A stretch of 64,000 nucleotides of DNA from an uncultured Clostridia bacterium (GTDB taxonomy: Bacteria > Bacillota > Clostridia > Christensenellales > Aristaeellaceae). Below the pieces are notes generated by a model. That model was not told the origin of the DNA. It saw only the letters and a program-made list of their open reading frames with translations, and searched no databases. The stretch covers positions 1 through 64,000 of the forward strand of contig CAKULG010000011.1 in NCBI GenBank assembly GCA_934667105.1. The letters are read 5' to 3'. Shown in pieces: positions 24,603 through 33,049 of this stretch (positions within the stretch are counted from its first letter, which is position 1; each line of letters starts with the position of its first letter). The translations under genes and the position numbers were made by a program.

Positions 24603-25685
24603 TTAGATTCGTTCGCTGAGCAGCACAAACAGATCCTTATAGGCGCAGCCTTCCGGCGCGGTATCCTTCAGGGCCTCGGTGCTCTGGGGGCAAGCGGCGA
24701 CCAGGATTTTCGCATCCGTCCGCAGCAGGTCGTTCCAGCGATTGCGGGCGACCTTTTCCCGCAGCTCGGGCATATAGCGGCCCACCACCGCGCTGCCGCA
24801 GCACTTGGCCAGGCGGCGGTTCTGCCACATTTCATGCAGCTCGCAGCCCATAGCGGCCAGGATGTCCCGGGCGGGCTGATGCTCGTCCAGATCGCGGGCC
24901 AGGCGGCTGCCGTCGTGATAGGAGACAACCAGCTTTTCCTGCTTGGGGGTGATCTTGCCTTCCTTAATCAGTTCGTCCACAAAGGCCGTGGCGGTGACGA
25001 TTTCGGGCAGCTCCACGCCCCAATCCTTATATTCGTGGCGCATGAGGGCGGCGTCGTAGCTATCCAGCACGACCACCTTTTTCGCGCCCGTCTTGGCGAT
25101 GGCTTCGCCGGCTTTCTTGGCCTGAGCGCGCACATCCTCCACAAAGCCCATCAGATCGCCCAGGGGGCTGCCGGAGGCGGGCTCATCCTTGAGCACGGCG
25201 AAATCCACCTTGGCCTTCTTGAGGATGGCGATCACGGCGTTAGCCACCTCGGGCACAGAATAGCGGGCGGTTTCGCCCAGCCACAGCAGGGTGTCGGCCT
25301 TTTCGGGGATGCCGGTGAAATCCACCTTGCATTCCTTCGCGCCGTACATATTGCCCGTTTCCTCCACCGCGTCGATCACCTTCTGCACGGAGGCGGGCAC
25401 CAGGCCCATCACAACCGCCTGGGTGCGGCCCTCGCGGATGAAGATGGGGGGCTCGAAGCCGGTGACGCAATCGTTGGTGCAGGCGTTGCACAGCATGCAC
25501 TCGTACATGGTCTTGGCGGAGCCCTTATCCATCTGGAAGCCGCGCTCCATCATGCTCACCTGCAGGCCCTTGGCCCGGGGGGTGTTGGTTTCGCTGCCGG
25601 TCACCAGCTGCACGGGGCACAGGTGACGGCACATCCAGCAAAAGCGGCAAGCGTCCGCGTGTTTTTTGGCTTTTTCACTAAACAT
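24603..25685 (-). CDS. Fe-S binding protein with cysteine-rich (CCG) domains
   Basis: 360-residue protein of the GlcF/GlpC/LutA type. Two ferredoxin-like clusters lie at the N-terminus: CRFCWMCRHLCP (13-24) and CMLCNACTNDC (about 63-73). The C-terminal half has CCG-type motifs, with YHDGSRLARDLDEHQPARD, AKCCGSAVVGRYMP and ACPQSTEALK. It starts after AAAAGGAGGAAATT. It lies directly downstream of the FAD-linked dehydrogenase and probably carries its electrons to EtfAB or to another carrier. A GlcF-like subunit together with Etf is less usual than the three-subunit lactate dehydrogenase of acetogens. Confidence 0.88.
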   Translation of the reverse strand: MFSEKAKKHADACRFCWMCRHLCPVQLVTGSETNTPRAKGLQVSMMERGFQMDKGSAKTMYECMLCNACTNDCVTGFEPPIFIREGRTQAVVMGLVPASVQKVIDAVEETGNMYGAKECKVDFTGIPEKADTLLWLGETARYSVPEVANAVIAILKKAKVDFAVLKDEPASGSPLGDLMGFVEDVRAQAKKAGEAIAKTGAKKVVVLDSYDAALMRHEYKDWGVELPEIVTATAFVDELIKEGKITPKQEKLVVSYHDGSRLARDLDEHQPARDILAAMGCELHEMWQNRRLAKCCGSAVVGRYMPELREKVARNRWNDLLRTDAKILVAACPQSTEALKDTAPEGCAYKDLFVLLSERI

Positions 25686-25805
25686 CAGTAATTTCCTCCT
25701 TTTAATGCGGGAGGGGGCAAAAAAGCGTCCCGTCCCGCGCTCCCATCGAAAATGGCCCTGGGATGCGTGGAATCTGCCGGTTTCCCCATCTGGATGGGAA
25801 AAGGA

Positions 25806-27236
25806 TTACAGGCCCAGCTTATAGGGGTTCATGATGCCGTTGGGATCCAGCGCCTTTTTCAGGCCCTGGGTGACCTGCATGGCGGGGCCGTACTGCTCCT
25901 TCATCAGGCGGCCCAGCTTCAGGCCGATGCCGTGATGATCGTTGATCACGCCGCCGTTTTCCATGGCCGCGCGCACGCCCGCGTTCCAGATCTGGTTGTG
26001 CAGGCGGATGGCCTCCTCGGGATCGGAGGGCACATGGGCGGGATCCACGATGAAGCGGGTGTAGTTCATGCAGCCCCATTCATACCAATGGCTGGAGTGG
26101 GAAATATACTTCACATAGGGGAACTTTTCATTGATGACCTTCTTCATGGCCCAATAGATCTTTTCGATATTGGCGTAGGTGGCCACGGTGTCCATGGTGC
26201 CGAACATCTGGGGGATATCCATGATATGGCCGGGATAGAAGAAGGTGATGCGGTTCTCATACCACTTCTCGCCGTATTCGCTGCCCAGATCCTGCGCGCC
26301 CCACTTGGTGGCGATCTCTTCCACGATCTCCATCTCGATATCGACGATCTTCTTGATGCCCTCGCAGGTGACGTTCATGAAGCAGCCCTTTTTCTCGAAG
26401 CCCAGAATCTTCTTGATGATGGAGACGGTTTCCGCTTCGTCGAAGAAGCGCAGGATGGAGGGCTTCACCTTTTGCATGATATCGCGGCCCGCCATATAGC
26501 CGGAATGCATATCCGGGAACAGGAAGGCGCGGTGCTGGCGGGATTCGGGCTGCTCGAAGAGCTTGAAGGTGGCCTTGGTGATAACGCCCAGGGTGCCCTC
26601 GGAGCCGATGAAGATCTGGTTCAGGTCGGGGCCCGCCGCGTGCTTGGGCACGGGCAGGGTGTTGATGATGTCGCCGTTGGGCAGAACCACTTCCATGCTG
26701 ATGCACTGGTCGTCGATCTTGCCGTACTTGGTGCTCATGATGCCGATGCCGCGATGGCCCAGGGCGCCGCCGATGGTGCCGCAGGTGAGGCAGGAGGGGA
26801 TATGCTGGCAGGAATAGCCCTTTTCATTGGCATACCATTCCAGCTGCTGGAAGATCATGCCCGCTTCGGCGGTGATGGTGCGGCTCACTTCGTCGATCTC
26901 GATCAGATGGTTCATGCGCTTCATATCCATCATGATGCCGCCTGCCATGGGCAGCGCGCCGCCCTGGCTGCCGGAGCCGCCGCCCCAGATGTTCACGGGG
27001 ATTTTATAATAATTGGCGATCTTGAGCACCTTGCTCACTTCTTCGCTGCTGCCGGGACGCACGATCCAGTCGGGCATGGGAGGGGTCTGTCCCCGGTCTT
27101 CCCACATACGGCCAATCCAGAAATAGTCCACGCCATAGGTCATCCGGTCGCTCACGGCGACGGATACGTTCTCCACGCCCACTACGTCTTCCAATTCGGT
27201 GCGGATCATATCGCACATGAAGGCTTTCCGTTCCAT
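25806..27236 (-). CDS. FAD-linked 2-hydroxyacid dehydrogenase (GlcD/lactate dehydrogenase type)
   Basis: 476-residue FAD_binding_4 oxidoreductase from the ATG at 27236, which has GAGGAG upstream. The FAD-binding domain shows PVNIWGGGSGSQGGALPMAGG and LTCGTIGGALGHRGIGIMSTKYG. The C-terminal domain ends NGGVINDHHGIGLKLGRLMKEQ and ALDPNGIMNPYKLGL, as in GlcD and D-lactate dehydrogenases. With the Fe-S protein, LarA and EtfBA in the same operon it is probably an Etf-coupled dehydrogenase of lactate, glycolate or a related 2-hydroxy acid. A related alkyldihydroxyacetonephosphate-synthase-like oxidase is the main alternative. Confidence 0.88.
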   Translation of the reverse strand: MERKAFMCDMIRTELEDVVGVENVSVAVSDRMTYGVDYFWIGRMWEDRGQTPPMPDWIVRPGSSEEVSKVLKIANYYKIPVNIWGGGSGSQGGALPMAGGIMMDMKRMNHLIEIDEVSRTITAEAGMIFQQLEWYANEKGYSCQHIPSCLTCGTIGGALGHRGIGIMSTKYGKIDDQCISMEVVLPNGDIINTLPVPKHAAGPDLNQIFIGSEGTLGVITKATFKLFEQPESRQHRAFLFPDMHSGYMAGRDIMQKVKPSILRFFDEAETVSIIKKILGFEKKGCFMNVTCEGIKKIVDIEMEIVEEIATKWGAQDLGSEYGEKWYENRITFFYPGHIMDIPQMFGTMDTVATYANIEKIYWAMKKVINEKFPYVKYISHSSHWYEWGCMNYTRFIVDPAHVPSDPEEAIRLHNQIWNAGVRAAMENGGVINDHHGIGLKLGRLMKEQYGPAMQVTQGLKKALDPNGIMNPYKLGL

Positions 27237-27247
27237 GGTATCACTCC

Positions 27248-27919
27248 TCAATACTTGATCTCGTAATTTTCGCCGTGCAGGCCGGGATACGCGCCGCGCT
27301 GAACGACGCCCACGTTTTCGGGATGGGCGATAAGCCACTTATCCTTCGCCCACAGCAGCCGTCCGTCGCCGCCCTGGGGTTTTTCGCCCTCCAGGGGGTG
27401 ATTGGTGCCCCGGGGGAGCACCACGATGCAGCGGAAGCCCTCGTCGCTGACCTGGCAGGGGCAGAAATGCAGCGTGGTGGCGTACACCTCGATCACCGTG
27501 CCCTTGGGCACGAAGAAGGCCGTCACCTTGCCCGCGGGCAGATCCATACCCTCCATATCCTGCTGGGCCGCCAGCAGCAGCACCAGATCGGAAACGGCCA
27601 CGTTATGCTCGCTGGCCCGGTGATATTCCAGGCAGTTCAGCCGGCTGCTGTGGCCCCAGCAGCAACCGATCTGGCAGCTGCCCTGGCCCCGCAGCGTGTT
27701 CTTCACTTCTTCGAACACCGGCAGCGCTTCCAACTCGGGCATATCGGGCACATACTTGGAGCCGCTTTCGGGCATTACGGCCGCCTTTTCACAGGCTTCC
27801 ACCAGGCTGGCGGAATCGAAATCGATCACCCGGCCAAAGCGGCGGAATTCAGGATCAAAGACGGAATAGAAGGGGACGTTGGGGTTTTTCGCCCGCAGCG
27901 TCGTCAATTTATCAGCCAT
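27248..27919 (-). CDS. DUF4867-family protein
   Basis: 223-residue protein that resembles the DUF4867 family, found in Firmicute sugar-utilisation loci. It begins MADKLTTLRAKNPNVPFYSV and has a beta-rich core with VTAFFVPKGTVIEVYATTLHFCPCQ. That pattern recalls the cupin-like fold of ureidoglycolate lyase. Conserved-looking cysteines and histidines (CQIGCCWGHSSRLNCLEYHRASEH) could bind metal. The function is not known. Its place between the dehydrogenase and the aldose epimerase implies a step in the same pathway, perhaps an isomerase or lyase acting on a sugar acid. Confidence 0.75.
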   Translation of the reverse strand: MADKLTTLRAKNPNVPFYSVFDPEFRRFGRVIDFDSASLVEACEKAAVMPESGSKYVPDMPELEALPVFEEVKNTLRGQGSCQIGCCWGHSSRLNCLEYHRASEHNVAVSDLVLLLAAQQDMEGMDLPAGKVTAFFVPKGTVIEVYATTLHFCPCQVSDEGFRCIVVLPRGTNHPLEGEKPQGGDGRLLWAKDKWLIAHPENVGVVQRGAYPGLHGENYEIKY

Positions 27920-27934
27920 GGTTGTTCCTCCTTT

Positions 27935-28783
27935 TCAGCCCAGGGTGATGGTGTGCCGCCGGGTGATGGTCTGGCCCTTTTCCAGGCGCATAAAGCCGGG
28001 CTTATGATCGATGCGGTGATCCGCGTCCACAAAATCCGGCGCGTTGCACCAGGGCTCGATGCAGATATAATTGGCGCCCGGCTTAGTCCAGAACATGAGC
28101 ACGTCGTGCTCGGGGAAATCCACGCGCACGGTATGGCCCGCCTTGCCGCCCCGCAGGGTGACGCCGCGGCTCTTGAGCGTGCGGAACACCAGCGCGTCCA
28201 CCGCGAAGTATTCGTATTTCAGGGGAAGGCTCTTGGCCTTTTCCGCCATGATTTTGGGCTGGCGCAGGATCAGGTTGCCGTCCAGCACATAATCCTCCAG
28301 CTTTTCCTCTTCGTCAAAGACGATCTCGTAATCCTCGATGCCTTCGGGAGTGGCGTAGGCTTCGTGGGAGCCGATGCTGAAATAGAAGGGCTTTTCATCC
28401 CGGCTGGAAACCGCGAAGGCGATGGAAAGATGATTTTCCTCCGCCGTGAAAATGGCCCGCAGGTCGTAATCGAAGGGGAAGCCGGGGTCCTTTTCCTGAA
28501 GCAGGAAAACGGCCTTATTCTCGGCGGTCTCCTCCACCTGCCATTCCTTCTTCTTGGCAAAGCCGTGCTTGGGCATGGGATAGCGCTGGCCGTCCAGCTC
28601 GTAGCAGTCGTCCCGGAAGCCGCCCGCCACGGGGAACAGGATGGGCGCGCAGCCCGTCCAGAAAGCGGGATCGCGCTGCCAGAGACGCTCCACCCCATTT
28701 TCATCCTTCAGGGATTGCACTTCCGCGCCCAGCGTGGAAATTACGGCGGTAATCTTGGAACCCTTAATAGTAATCAGGCTCAT
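27935..28783 (-). CDS. Aldose 1-epimerase family protein (LacX-like)
   Basis: 282-residue galactose-mutarotase-fold protein of the LacX/YihR type. The start is the ATG at 28783, which overlaps the PfkB gene by 4 nt. The longer frame is an antisense-style extension into the kinase gene. Motifs are STLGAEVQSLKDENG, APILFPVAGGFRDDCY, YPMPKHGFAKKKEW (catalytic-type His) and KPGANYICIEPWCNAPDF (catalytic-type Glu). It probably speeds interconversion of sugar anomers before the isomerase step. Confidence 0.88.
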   Translation of the reverse strand: MSLITIKGSKITAVISTLGAEVQSLKDENGVERLWQRDPAFWTGCAPILFPVAGGFRDDCYELDGQRYPMPKHGFAKKKEWQVEETAENKAVFLLQEKDPGFPFDYDLRAIFTAEENHLSIAFAVSSRDEKPFYFSIGSHEAYATPEGIEDYEIVFDEEEKLEDYVLDGNLILRQPKIMAEKAKSLPLKYEYFAVDALVFRTLKSRGVTLRGGKAGHTVRVDFPEHDVLMFWTKPGANYICIEPWCNAPDFVDADHRIDHKPGFMRLEKGQTITRRHTITLG

Positions 28784-29709
28784 AAGGCTGCGCCCCTTTC
28801 TTGCAGGAAGGCCCGGCATTCCGCGTCGTTGGCCATGCCGTAACGCGCGCCCAGGCGGGTGCATTTAATGGCGGCGGCGGCGCTGGCGTATTTGCAGGCG
28901 TCGTCGTTGTTCAGGCCCTTGATCTTGGCGGCCACGAAGGCGCCGTGGAAGGTATCGCCGCAGCCGTTGGAATCCTTCACTTCCACCCGGTAGCTGCTGT
29001 AGGCGCGCAGGCCCTTTTCATCCAGCAGCAGGCCGCCCTTGACCCCCTGGGTCAGCACCACCAGTTCGGGATGGTAGGTATCGTAGAGCTTCTGCGCGGC
29101 TTCCTCCGCCGTGGCGGCCCCCGTCACTTTCAGCGCGAATTCTTCGGAGGGAATCAGATAATCCACATAGGGCATCAACTTTTCAATGCCGGGATACGCG
29201 CCGCCCGCGTCGTGGCTCACCTTCACGCCCATTTCCTTGCATTTCTTGGCGGCGTAGATAGCCGCGTCCAGCATATGGCCGTCCAGATGCAGCACCTTGG
29301 CATGGGAAAGCGCTTCCAGGTTTACATCGCTTTCCTTGGGCGCTTCCACCGTGCCCTTACTCCACACGCAGGTGCGGGAGGAGGTTTGCTGGTTCAGCAC
29401 CACCACGGCGTGGAAGCTGATGCCGCCGGGAACGACGCGGATATAGCGGGTGTCCACGCCCCATTTTTTGAAATCGTCCATCATGAACGTGCCGAAGGGG
29501 TCGTCGCCGATGGTGCCCATATAGGCGGTGGAAACGCCCAGCTTCTGGGCCGCCACCAGCGCCGTGGCGCAGGGCCCGCCGCCCTGCACCTTGGTCGCCA
29601 CGCCCATCATTTTGGTGTCCTCGGCGGGGAAACCGTCCGTCACCATCAGGGTGTCGTACACCGTGGAGCCGATGCCGACGACCTCGGGCCAATTCTTTTC
29701 GTTAAGCAT
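28780..29709 (-). CDS. PfkB-family carbohydrate kinase
   Basis: 309-residue ribokinase-fold sugar kinase. The N-terminal sugar-binding region is VVGIGSTVYDTLMVTDGFP with VQGGGPCATALVAAQKLG. The catalytic C-terminal motif is DSNGCGDTFHGAFVAA, with the general base Asp in GCGD; most members have GAGD. It overlaps the aldolase gene by 8 nt. Adjacent to a class II aldolase it fits a kinase making a bisphosphate or ketose phosphate that the aldolase splits (IolC, tagatose-6-phosphate kinase or YihV roles are comparable). Its substrate cannot be assigned. Confidence 0.9.
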   Translation of the reverse strand: MLNEKNWPEVVGIGSTVYDTLMVTDGFPAEDTKMMGVATKVQGGGPCATALVAAQKLGVSTAYMGTIGDDPFGTFMMDDFKKWGVDTRYIRVVPGGISFHAVVVLNQQTSSRTCVWSKGTVEAPKESDVNLEALSHAKVLHLDGHMLDAAIYAAKKCKEMGVKVSHDAGGAYPGIEKLMPYVDYLIPSEEFALKVTGAATAEEAAQKLYDTYHPELVVLTQGVKGGLLLDEKGLRAYSSYRVEVKDSNGCGDTFHGAFVAAKIKGLNNDDACKYASAAAAIKCTRLGARYGMANDAECRAFLQERGAAL

Positions 29710-30532
29710 TGCTTCCCTCCGCGTACAGCAGCTGAATCTTGCTCAGGCAGAAGCGCTTCACGGCCTGGATGGGCTCTTTCATGAACAGGTCGATGGCCAG
29801 CAGATCGCGGCTGGTCTTGAACACTTCGTCCAGGAAGGAGCAGCATACGTCCGTGCCGAAATTGATCTTGCGGATACCGGCCTTGATGGCGGCCTGAATC
29901 TGGTCGTCGGGCACGCCGCTGCCGCCGTGGAGCACCAGCGCCGCCTTGGTGGCCGCATGGATTTCGGCGATGCGGTCGATGGCCAGCACGGGGGCCTGCT
30001 TGTAATGGCCGTGGGCGGTGCCCACCATGATGGCCAGGGCGTCCACGCCGGTACGGTTGACGAATTCAACGGCCTCGTCCACCTTGGTGTAATCGGTGGG
30101 CACGCCGTCCTTGGCCGAGCCGATGTGGCCCAGTTCGCCTTCCACGCCCACGCCCACGGCGTGGCAGCTCTTGACCACCTGGGCCAGGGTTTCCACGTTT
30201 TCTTCGAAGGGCAGGGTGCTGGCGTCGCGCATGATGCCGGTGCAGCCCCAGCGCAGGGCCTTGATCACCACGTCGTTATCCGCGCCGTGATCCAGATGGA
30301 AGGCCACCTTCACCTTGGCATTCCGGGCCGCTTCCAGAATGGAGGGGGCCATGAAGCCCGCCTCGAAATTGGAAAACAGACGGCTGTACATTTGCAGAAT
30401 CACGCAGGAATTGGCTTCCTCCGCCGCGAAGATCGCGCCCAGGGCGGTCTCGGCGTTGTAGACGTTAAAGGCGGGAATGGCGCACTTTTTTTCCTCGGCA
30501 ATTTTCAGAACGGTTTGCAGACTTACCAGCAT
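29702..30532 (-). CDS. Class II (zinc) ketose-bisphosphate aldolase
   Basis: 276-residue class II aldolase of the FbaA/GatY/KbaY/IolJ group. Zinc and substrate motifs are VKVAFHLDHGAD (His and Asp near residues 80-83), GVEGELGHIG, GTAHGHYK and VLHGGSGVPDD, then INFGTDVC. It makes dihydroxyacetone phosphate plus an aldehyde. Next to the PfkB kinase and the isomerase it is the carbon-cleaving step of the pathway. If the substrate is a 6-deoxyketose phosphate, the second product would be lactaldehyde, which would connect to the lactate genes downstream. Confidence 0.92.
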   Translation of the reverse strand: MLVSLQTVLKIAEEKKCAIPAFNVYNAETALGAIFAAEEANSCVILQMYSRLFSNFEAGFMAPSILEAARNAKVKVAFHLDHGADNDVVIKALRWGCTGIMRDASTLPFEENVETLAQVVKSCHAVGVGVEGELGHIGSAKDGVPTDYTKVDEAVEFVNRTGVDALAIMVGTAHGHYKQAPVLAIDRIAEIHAATKAALVLHGGSGVPDDQIQAAIKAGIRKINFGTDVCCSFLDEVFKTSRDLLAIDLFMKEPIQAVKRFCLSKIQLLYAEGSNA

Positions 30533-30568
30533 GTTTTTTGCCTCGCTTTCAATTTCATTGGTTTGAAA

Positions 30569-31963
30569 TTATTCGTTCACGGTGTCCAGCGCCAGGCCGG
30601 GGACGAACTTGGTGAATTCGCGCAGTTCCTCGGTATAATCGCCCTCGATTTCGGCCATATGGTGGATATAGGGGCCTTCGATGAGCTTCTTTTCCCAGGC
30701 GGTGAGGTTCTTAAATTCGGCCCAGAGATAGGTGCCGAAGGTGTAGGGGCCCTCGGTGCTCTTGCAGGTGCCGGCCAGCAGGGAATAATTGCCGTTGTCC
30801 TGGTCGAAGCGGGAAACGGTGTACTGCCCGTCCTTCACCTGGAACCACTGGCGCATATTCACGTTCTTGCAGGGCACGCCGTTCTTCTTGAGGCTGTAGG
30901 CGAAGGGGCCGCAATGCCAGAGCAGCTCGGCGTTCTTGTTTTCGGGATGCCGCACGGTGAATTCGCCGAAGAAGGGAACCTTCTTGCCCAGGGAAGCGCA
31001 GGAAAGCAGCGCCATGCTGATCGCGCCGTGCAAATCGCTTTCGCAGGAGATGATGTAGCCCATATCGGCCAGCACGGAATAGGCGGTGCAGGGCATCGCG
31101 CCCACGCCCAGCTGCATAGCGGTCCAGCATTCGGCGGAAACGGCCTGGACGTTGTAGGTTTCGAAAATCCACTGATACAGCAGCACGAAGGCGTATACCT
31201 TCTTAAGCAGCGGCGGGGTGAGATCGTCCATCTCATAGCGGGAGAGCAGCAGCTTGGCGCCCGCTTCCAGCTCGGCGTCCTTTTCCGCCAGGATCTTGTT
31301 GTATTTGTCGATGACCACGGCCAGGTTCACGGGGATAATCTGCAGGCCGAATTTTTCCATCAGTTCGCCCTCGTTGAAAATAACGGAGCAGAAGGGCTTG
31401 GGCCGCATTCCCACCTGGGCGATGCGCATGCCGCGGAAATTCTTCACCATACAGGCCACGGAAACAAACTTTTCAAAGCCCTTCGCGAAGATATCGCTTT
31501 CCACGGGAGAGGTTTCAATGTAGGAGAAGGGCACATGGAAGCGCTGCAGCTGGCGGCTCACGCCGAACAGGCCGCACTGGCTGTCGGTGTAGCGGGTGCC
31601 GTCGGGCAGGAAGCTGTCGTCGATGGGCGCCCAGATGCACACGGGCTTGTTCACGCCCCGGGCCACCATGGCGGAGATTTCTTCGTTGCCGAAGTTGCAG
31701 TTGATGATGAGCACCGCGTCCACCTTTTCGGCGTTGAAGCGCTCAACAACCTTTTCGGCGTCCGCCTCGCAGTACATCACCTCCACGGGATTGATGCCCT
31801 TGAGATCCACGAAGGAAACGTTTTCGGAGGCAAAATGCTTCTCGATGTACTCCACGATCTTATGGCCGCGCTCTTCCGCCTTTTCCCAGTTGAAGATGCC
31901 AGGACGGGGGGTCACGTCGCGCCGCATGGGTGCCAGACCAATCTTGACCTTGTAATTCAACAT
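30569..31963 (-). CDS. L-fucose/L-arabinose isomerase family protein
   Basis: 464-residue protein of the fucose/arabinose isomerase superfamily, from the ATG at 31963 with AAAGAGGGC upstream. It begins VKIGLAPMRRDVTPRPG. Likely metal-binding residues lie in VSAECWTAMQLG and SCESDLHGAISMALLS, equivalent to the QCW and CEVDVYG patterns of the family. It is shorter than E. coli FucI (about 590 residues). It is the first gene of the twelve-gene operon, so it is likely the first committed step, converting an aldose into a ketose. The actual sugar is unknown; L-fucose, D-arabinose and L-arabinose analogues are all possible. Confidence 0.82.
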   Translation of the reverse strand: MLNYKVKIGLAPMRRDVTPRPGIFNWEKAEERGHKIVEYIEKHFASENVSFVDLKGINPVEVMYCEADAEKVVERFNAEKVDAVLIINCNFGNEEISAMVARGVNKPVCIWAPIDDSFLPDGTRYTDSQCGLFGVSRQLQRFHVPFSYIETSPVESDIFAKGFEKFVSVACMVKNFRGMRIAQVGMRPKPFCSVIFNEGELMEKFGLQIIPVNLAVVIDKYNKILAEKDAELEAGAKLLLSRYEMDDLTPPLLKKVYAFVLLYQWIFETYNVQAVSAECWTAMQLGVGAMPCTAYSVLADMGYIISCESDLHGAISMALLSCASLGKKVPFFGEFTVRHPENKNAELLWHCGPFAYSLKKNGVPCKNVNMRQWFQVKDGQYTVSRFDQDNGNYSLLAGTCKSTEGPYTFGTYLWAEFKNLTAWEKKLIEGPYIHHMAEIEGDYTEELREFTKFVPGLALDTVNE

Positions 31964-32018
31964 ACAATTGCCCTCTTTCTTTTTATCCTTGATGGGAAAC
32001 ACCTTGGTGGTACAGCTT

Positions 32019-32047
32019 ATTTTAGAACGGATGATAAAATCAAGCAA
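32019..32047 (-). promoter_or_regulatory. Promoter of the sugar-lactate operon
   Basis: Minus strand: TTGCTT (32042-32047), 17 nt spacer, TAAAAT (32019-32024), about 55 nt before the isomerase ATG. Confidence 0.65.
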
Positions 32048-32084
32048 TATCTTATTTTTAATATTTTATACTGTGTTTTCATAA

Positions 32085-32102
32085 TTCGACATATTATTCG
32101 AA
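32085..32102. promoter_or_regulatory. Inverted-repeat operator candidate
   Basis: TTCGA (32085-32089), 8 nt, TCGAA (32098-32102), placed about 40 nt upstream of the -35 box. The decamer ATATGTCGAA within it also occurs at 36461-36470, upstream of the SBP gene at 36708. No regulator gene is adjacent. Confidence 0.4.
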
Positions 32103-32142
32103 ATTACTGTTTCCGCATACAATAGGAGATTGCGGAAAAAAA

Positions 32143-32182
32143 GGACCGGGGGAAAACGTTCGCTTTCGTTTTCCTCCGGTCC
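32143..32182 (-). terminator. Intrinsic terminator of the chagasin-type gene
   Basis: GGACCGGGGGAAAACG and CGTTTTCCTCCGGTCC form a 16-bp stem around an 8-nt loop. On the minus strand it is followed by a run of seven T. It ends transcription from the gene at 32325. Confidence 0.85.
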
Positions 32183-32324
32183 CTGCTTTATAAAGCGGAA
32201 CTCCGTTTTTCCTTTCGCCTGATTCGCCCCGCTTCGCAGGGCGGATACGCGCCTTTTTTGGTTGCCCCCGCTTTCCCTTTAACGGAGCGGCGGCACAAAG
32301 CGCGGTTTTCCGTGTTCTAGCCGT

Positions 32325-32948
32325 TTATCTCATTTCAGCGGTGGGCACGCTTTCCCAGCCCATGCAGGAAATCTGGCCGGGCAGGGACATGGTGATGACC
32401 CCGTTGTAGAAAATCCGCACCTGCTCGTCCACGGCGGGCAGCGCCATGTCGCCGGGGAAATGCACCAGGATTTCCTGCTCCTCGCCGTCCTTTACCAGGG
32501 CGGTGCGCTCCTGCTCGTTCACCTCCGTCACCAGGGCCTCCAGGGGCGCGATTTCGGAAAGCTCCTGGGCCTGAATATTGCCTTCCTCATCCACCAGAAT
32601 CAGGAACAGCTTTTCCATCTCGGTTTTCCGCTCAAAGGAACGGAAATATTTCAGATGCAGCAGCGTTTCGCCCGCGGCAAGGGGGGAGAGCCGGAAGGTG
32701 TAGGTTCCGCCCATGCCCACCATGTCCTCCTCGTGGGGATCCTCCACATAGTCGCCGTCGGGATTTTCCAACTTCGCCACCCCGTCGGTCAGCAGCGTGG
32801 CCCACCAGGCGTAGCCCGTTGTGGGATTGCCGGAAACGGAAATGATCAGTTCCCCGTTCTTGGAGCAGCCGATGCGGGGCGCGTCCTCCGCCAGCGCGGC
32901 GGAAAGGGAAAGCAGCAGAGCCAGAACCAAAGCGATAAATTTCTTCAT
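32325..32948 (-). CDS. Secreted chagasin-type (I42) protease-inhibitor domain protein
   Basis: 207-residue exported protein with a signal peptide (MKKFIALVLALLLSLSAALA, cleavage before EDAPR). Residues about 35-115 match the chagasin/amoebapain-inhibitor fold, a cysteine-protease inhibitor. The three loops are NPTTGYAWW (residues 41-49), GMGGTYTF and LKYFRSFE. The C-terminal 80 residues form an extra beta-rich domain with TALVKDGEEQEILVHFPGD that I do not recognise. It has its own ribosome-binding site (AGGAGG) and terminator and is a single-gene unit. It may protect surface proteins from host or community cysteine proteases. Confidence 0.83.
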   Translation of the reverse strand: MKKFIALVLALLLSLSAALAEDAPRIGCSKNGELIISVSGNPTTGYAWWATLLTDGVAKLENPDGDYVEDPHEEDMVGMGGTYTFRLSPLAAGETLLHLKYFRSFERKTEMEKLFLILVDEEGNIQAQELSEIAPLEALVTEVNEQERTALVKDGEEQEILVHFPGDMALPAVDEQVRIFYNGVITMSLPGQISCMGWESVPTAEMR

Positions 32949-33049
32949 TGTTTTTTCCTCCTGTTGTTTGGTTTCATTTCTTTAGACGTGCGGATGCAAA
33001 AAAGGTTCCGCAATTTTTAAAAAATTTTTTTTGCCGGAAGCGCGCGCCG

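Larger units (their letters stand above)
31964..32324. other. Regulatory gap between the sugar-lactate operon and the chagasin gene
   Basis: This 361-nt gap has no gene. It holds the operon promoter (32019-32047), an operator-like inverted repeat (32085-32102) and a strong terminator (32143-32182). The remainder (32183-32324) shows only minor GC-rich stems. The left part is clearly AT-rich compared with its surroundings. Confidence 0.8.

Noticed and set aside
25752..27266. 504-residue plus-strand open frame
   Set aside because: It is antisense to the FAD-linked dehydrogenase and has a shadow-type composition.
27935..28783. YihR-type epimerase as proof of sulfoquinovose breakdown
   Set aside because: Isomerase, kinase and aldolase families here differ from the known sulfoquinovose operons, so it is kept only as one possibility for a 6-substituted hexose.
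29528..32125. 865-residue plus-strand open frame
   Set aside because: It is antisense to PfkB, aldolase and isomerase genes, all with clear active-site motifs.
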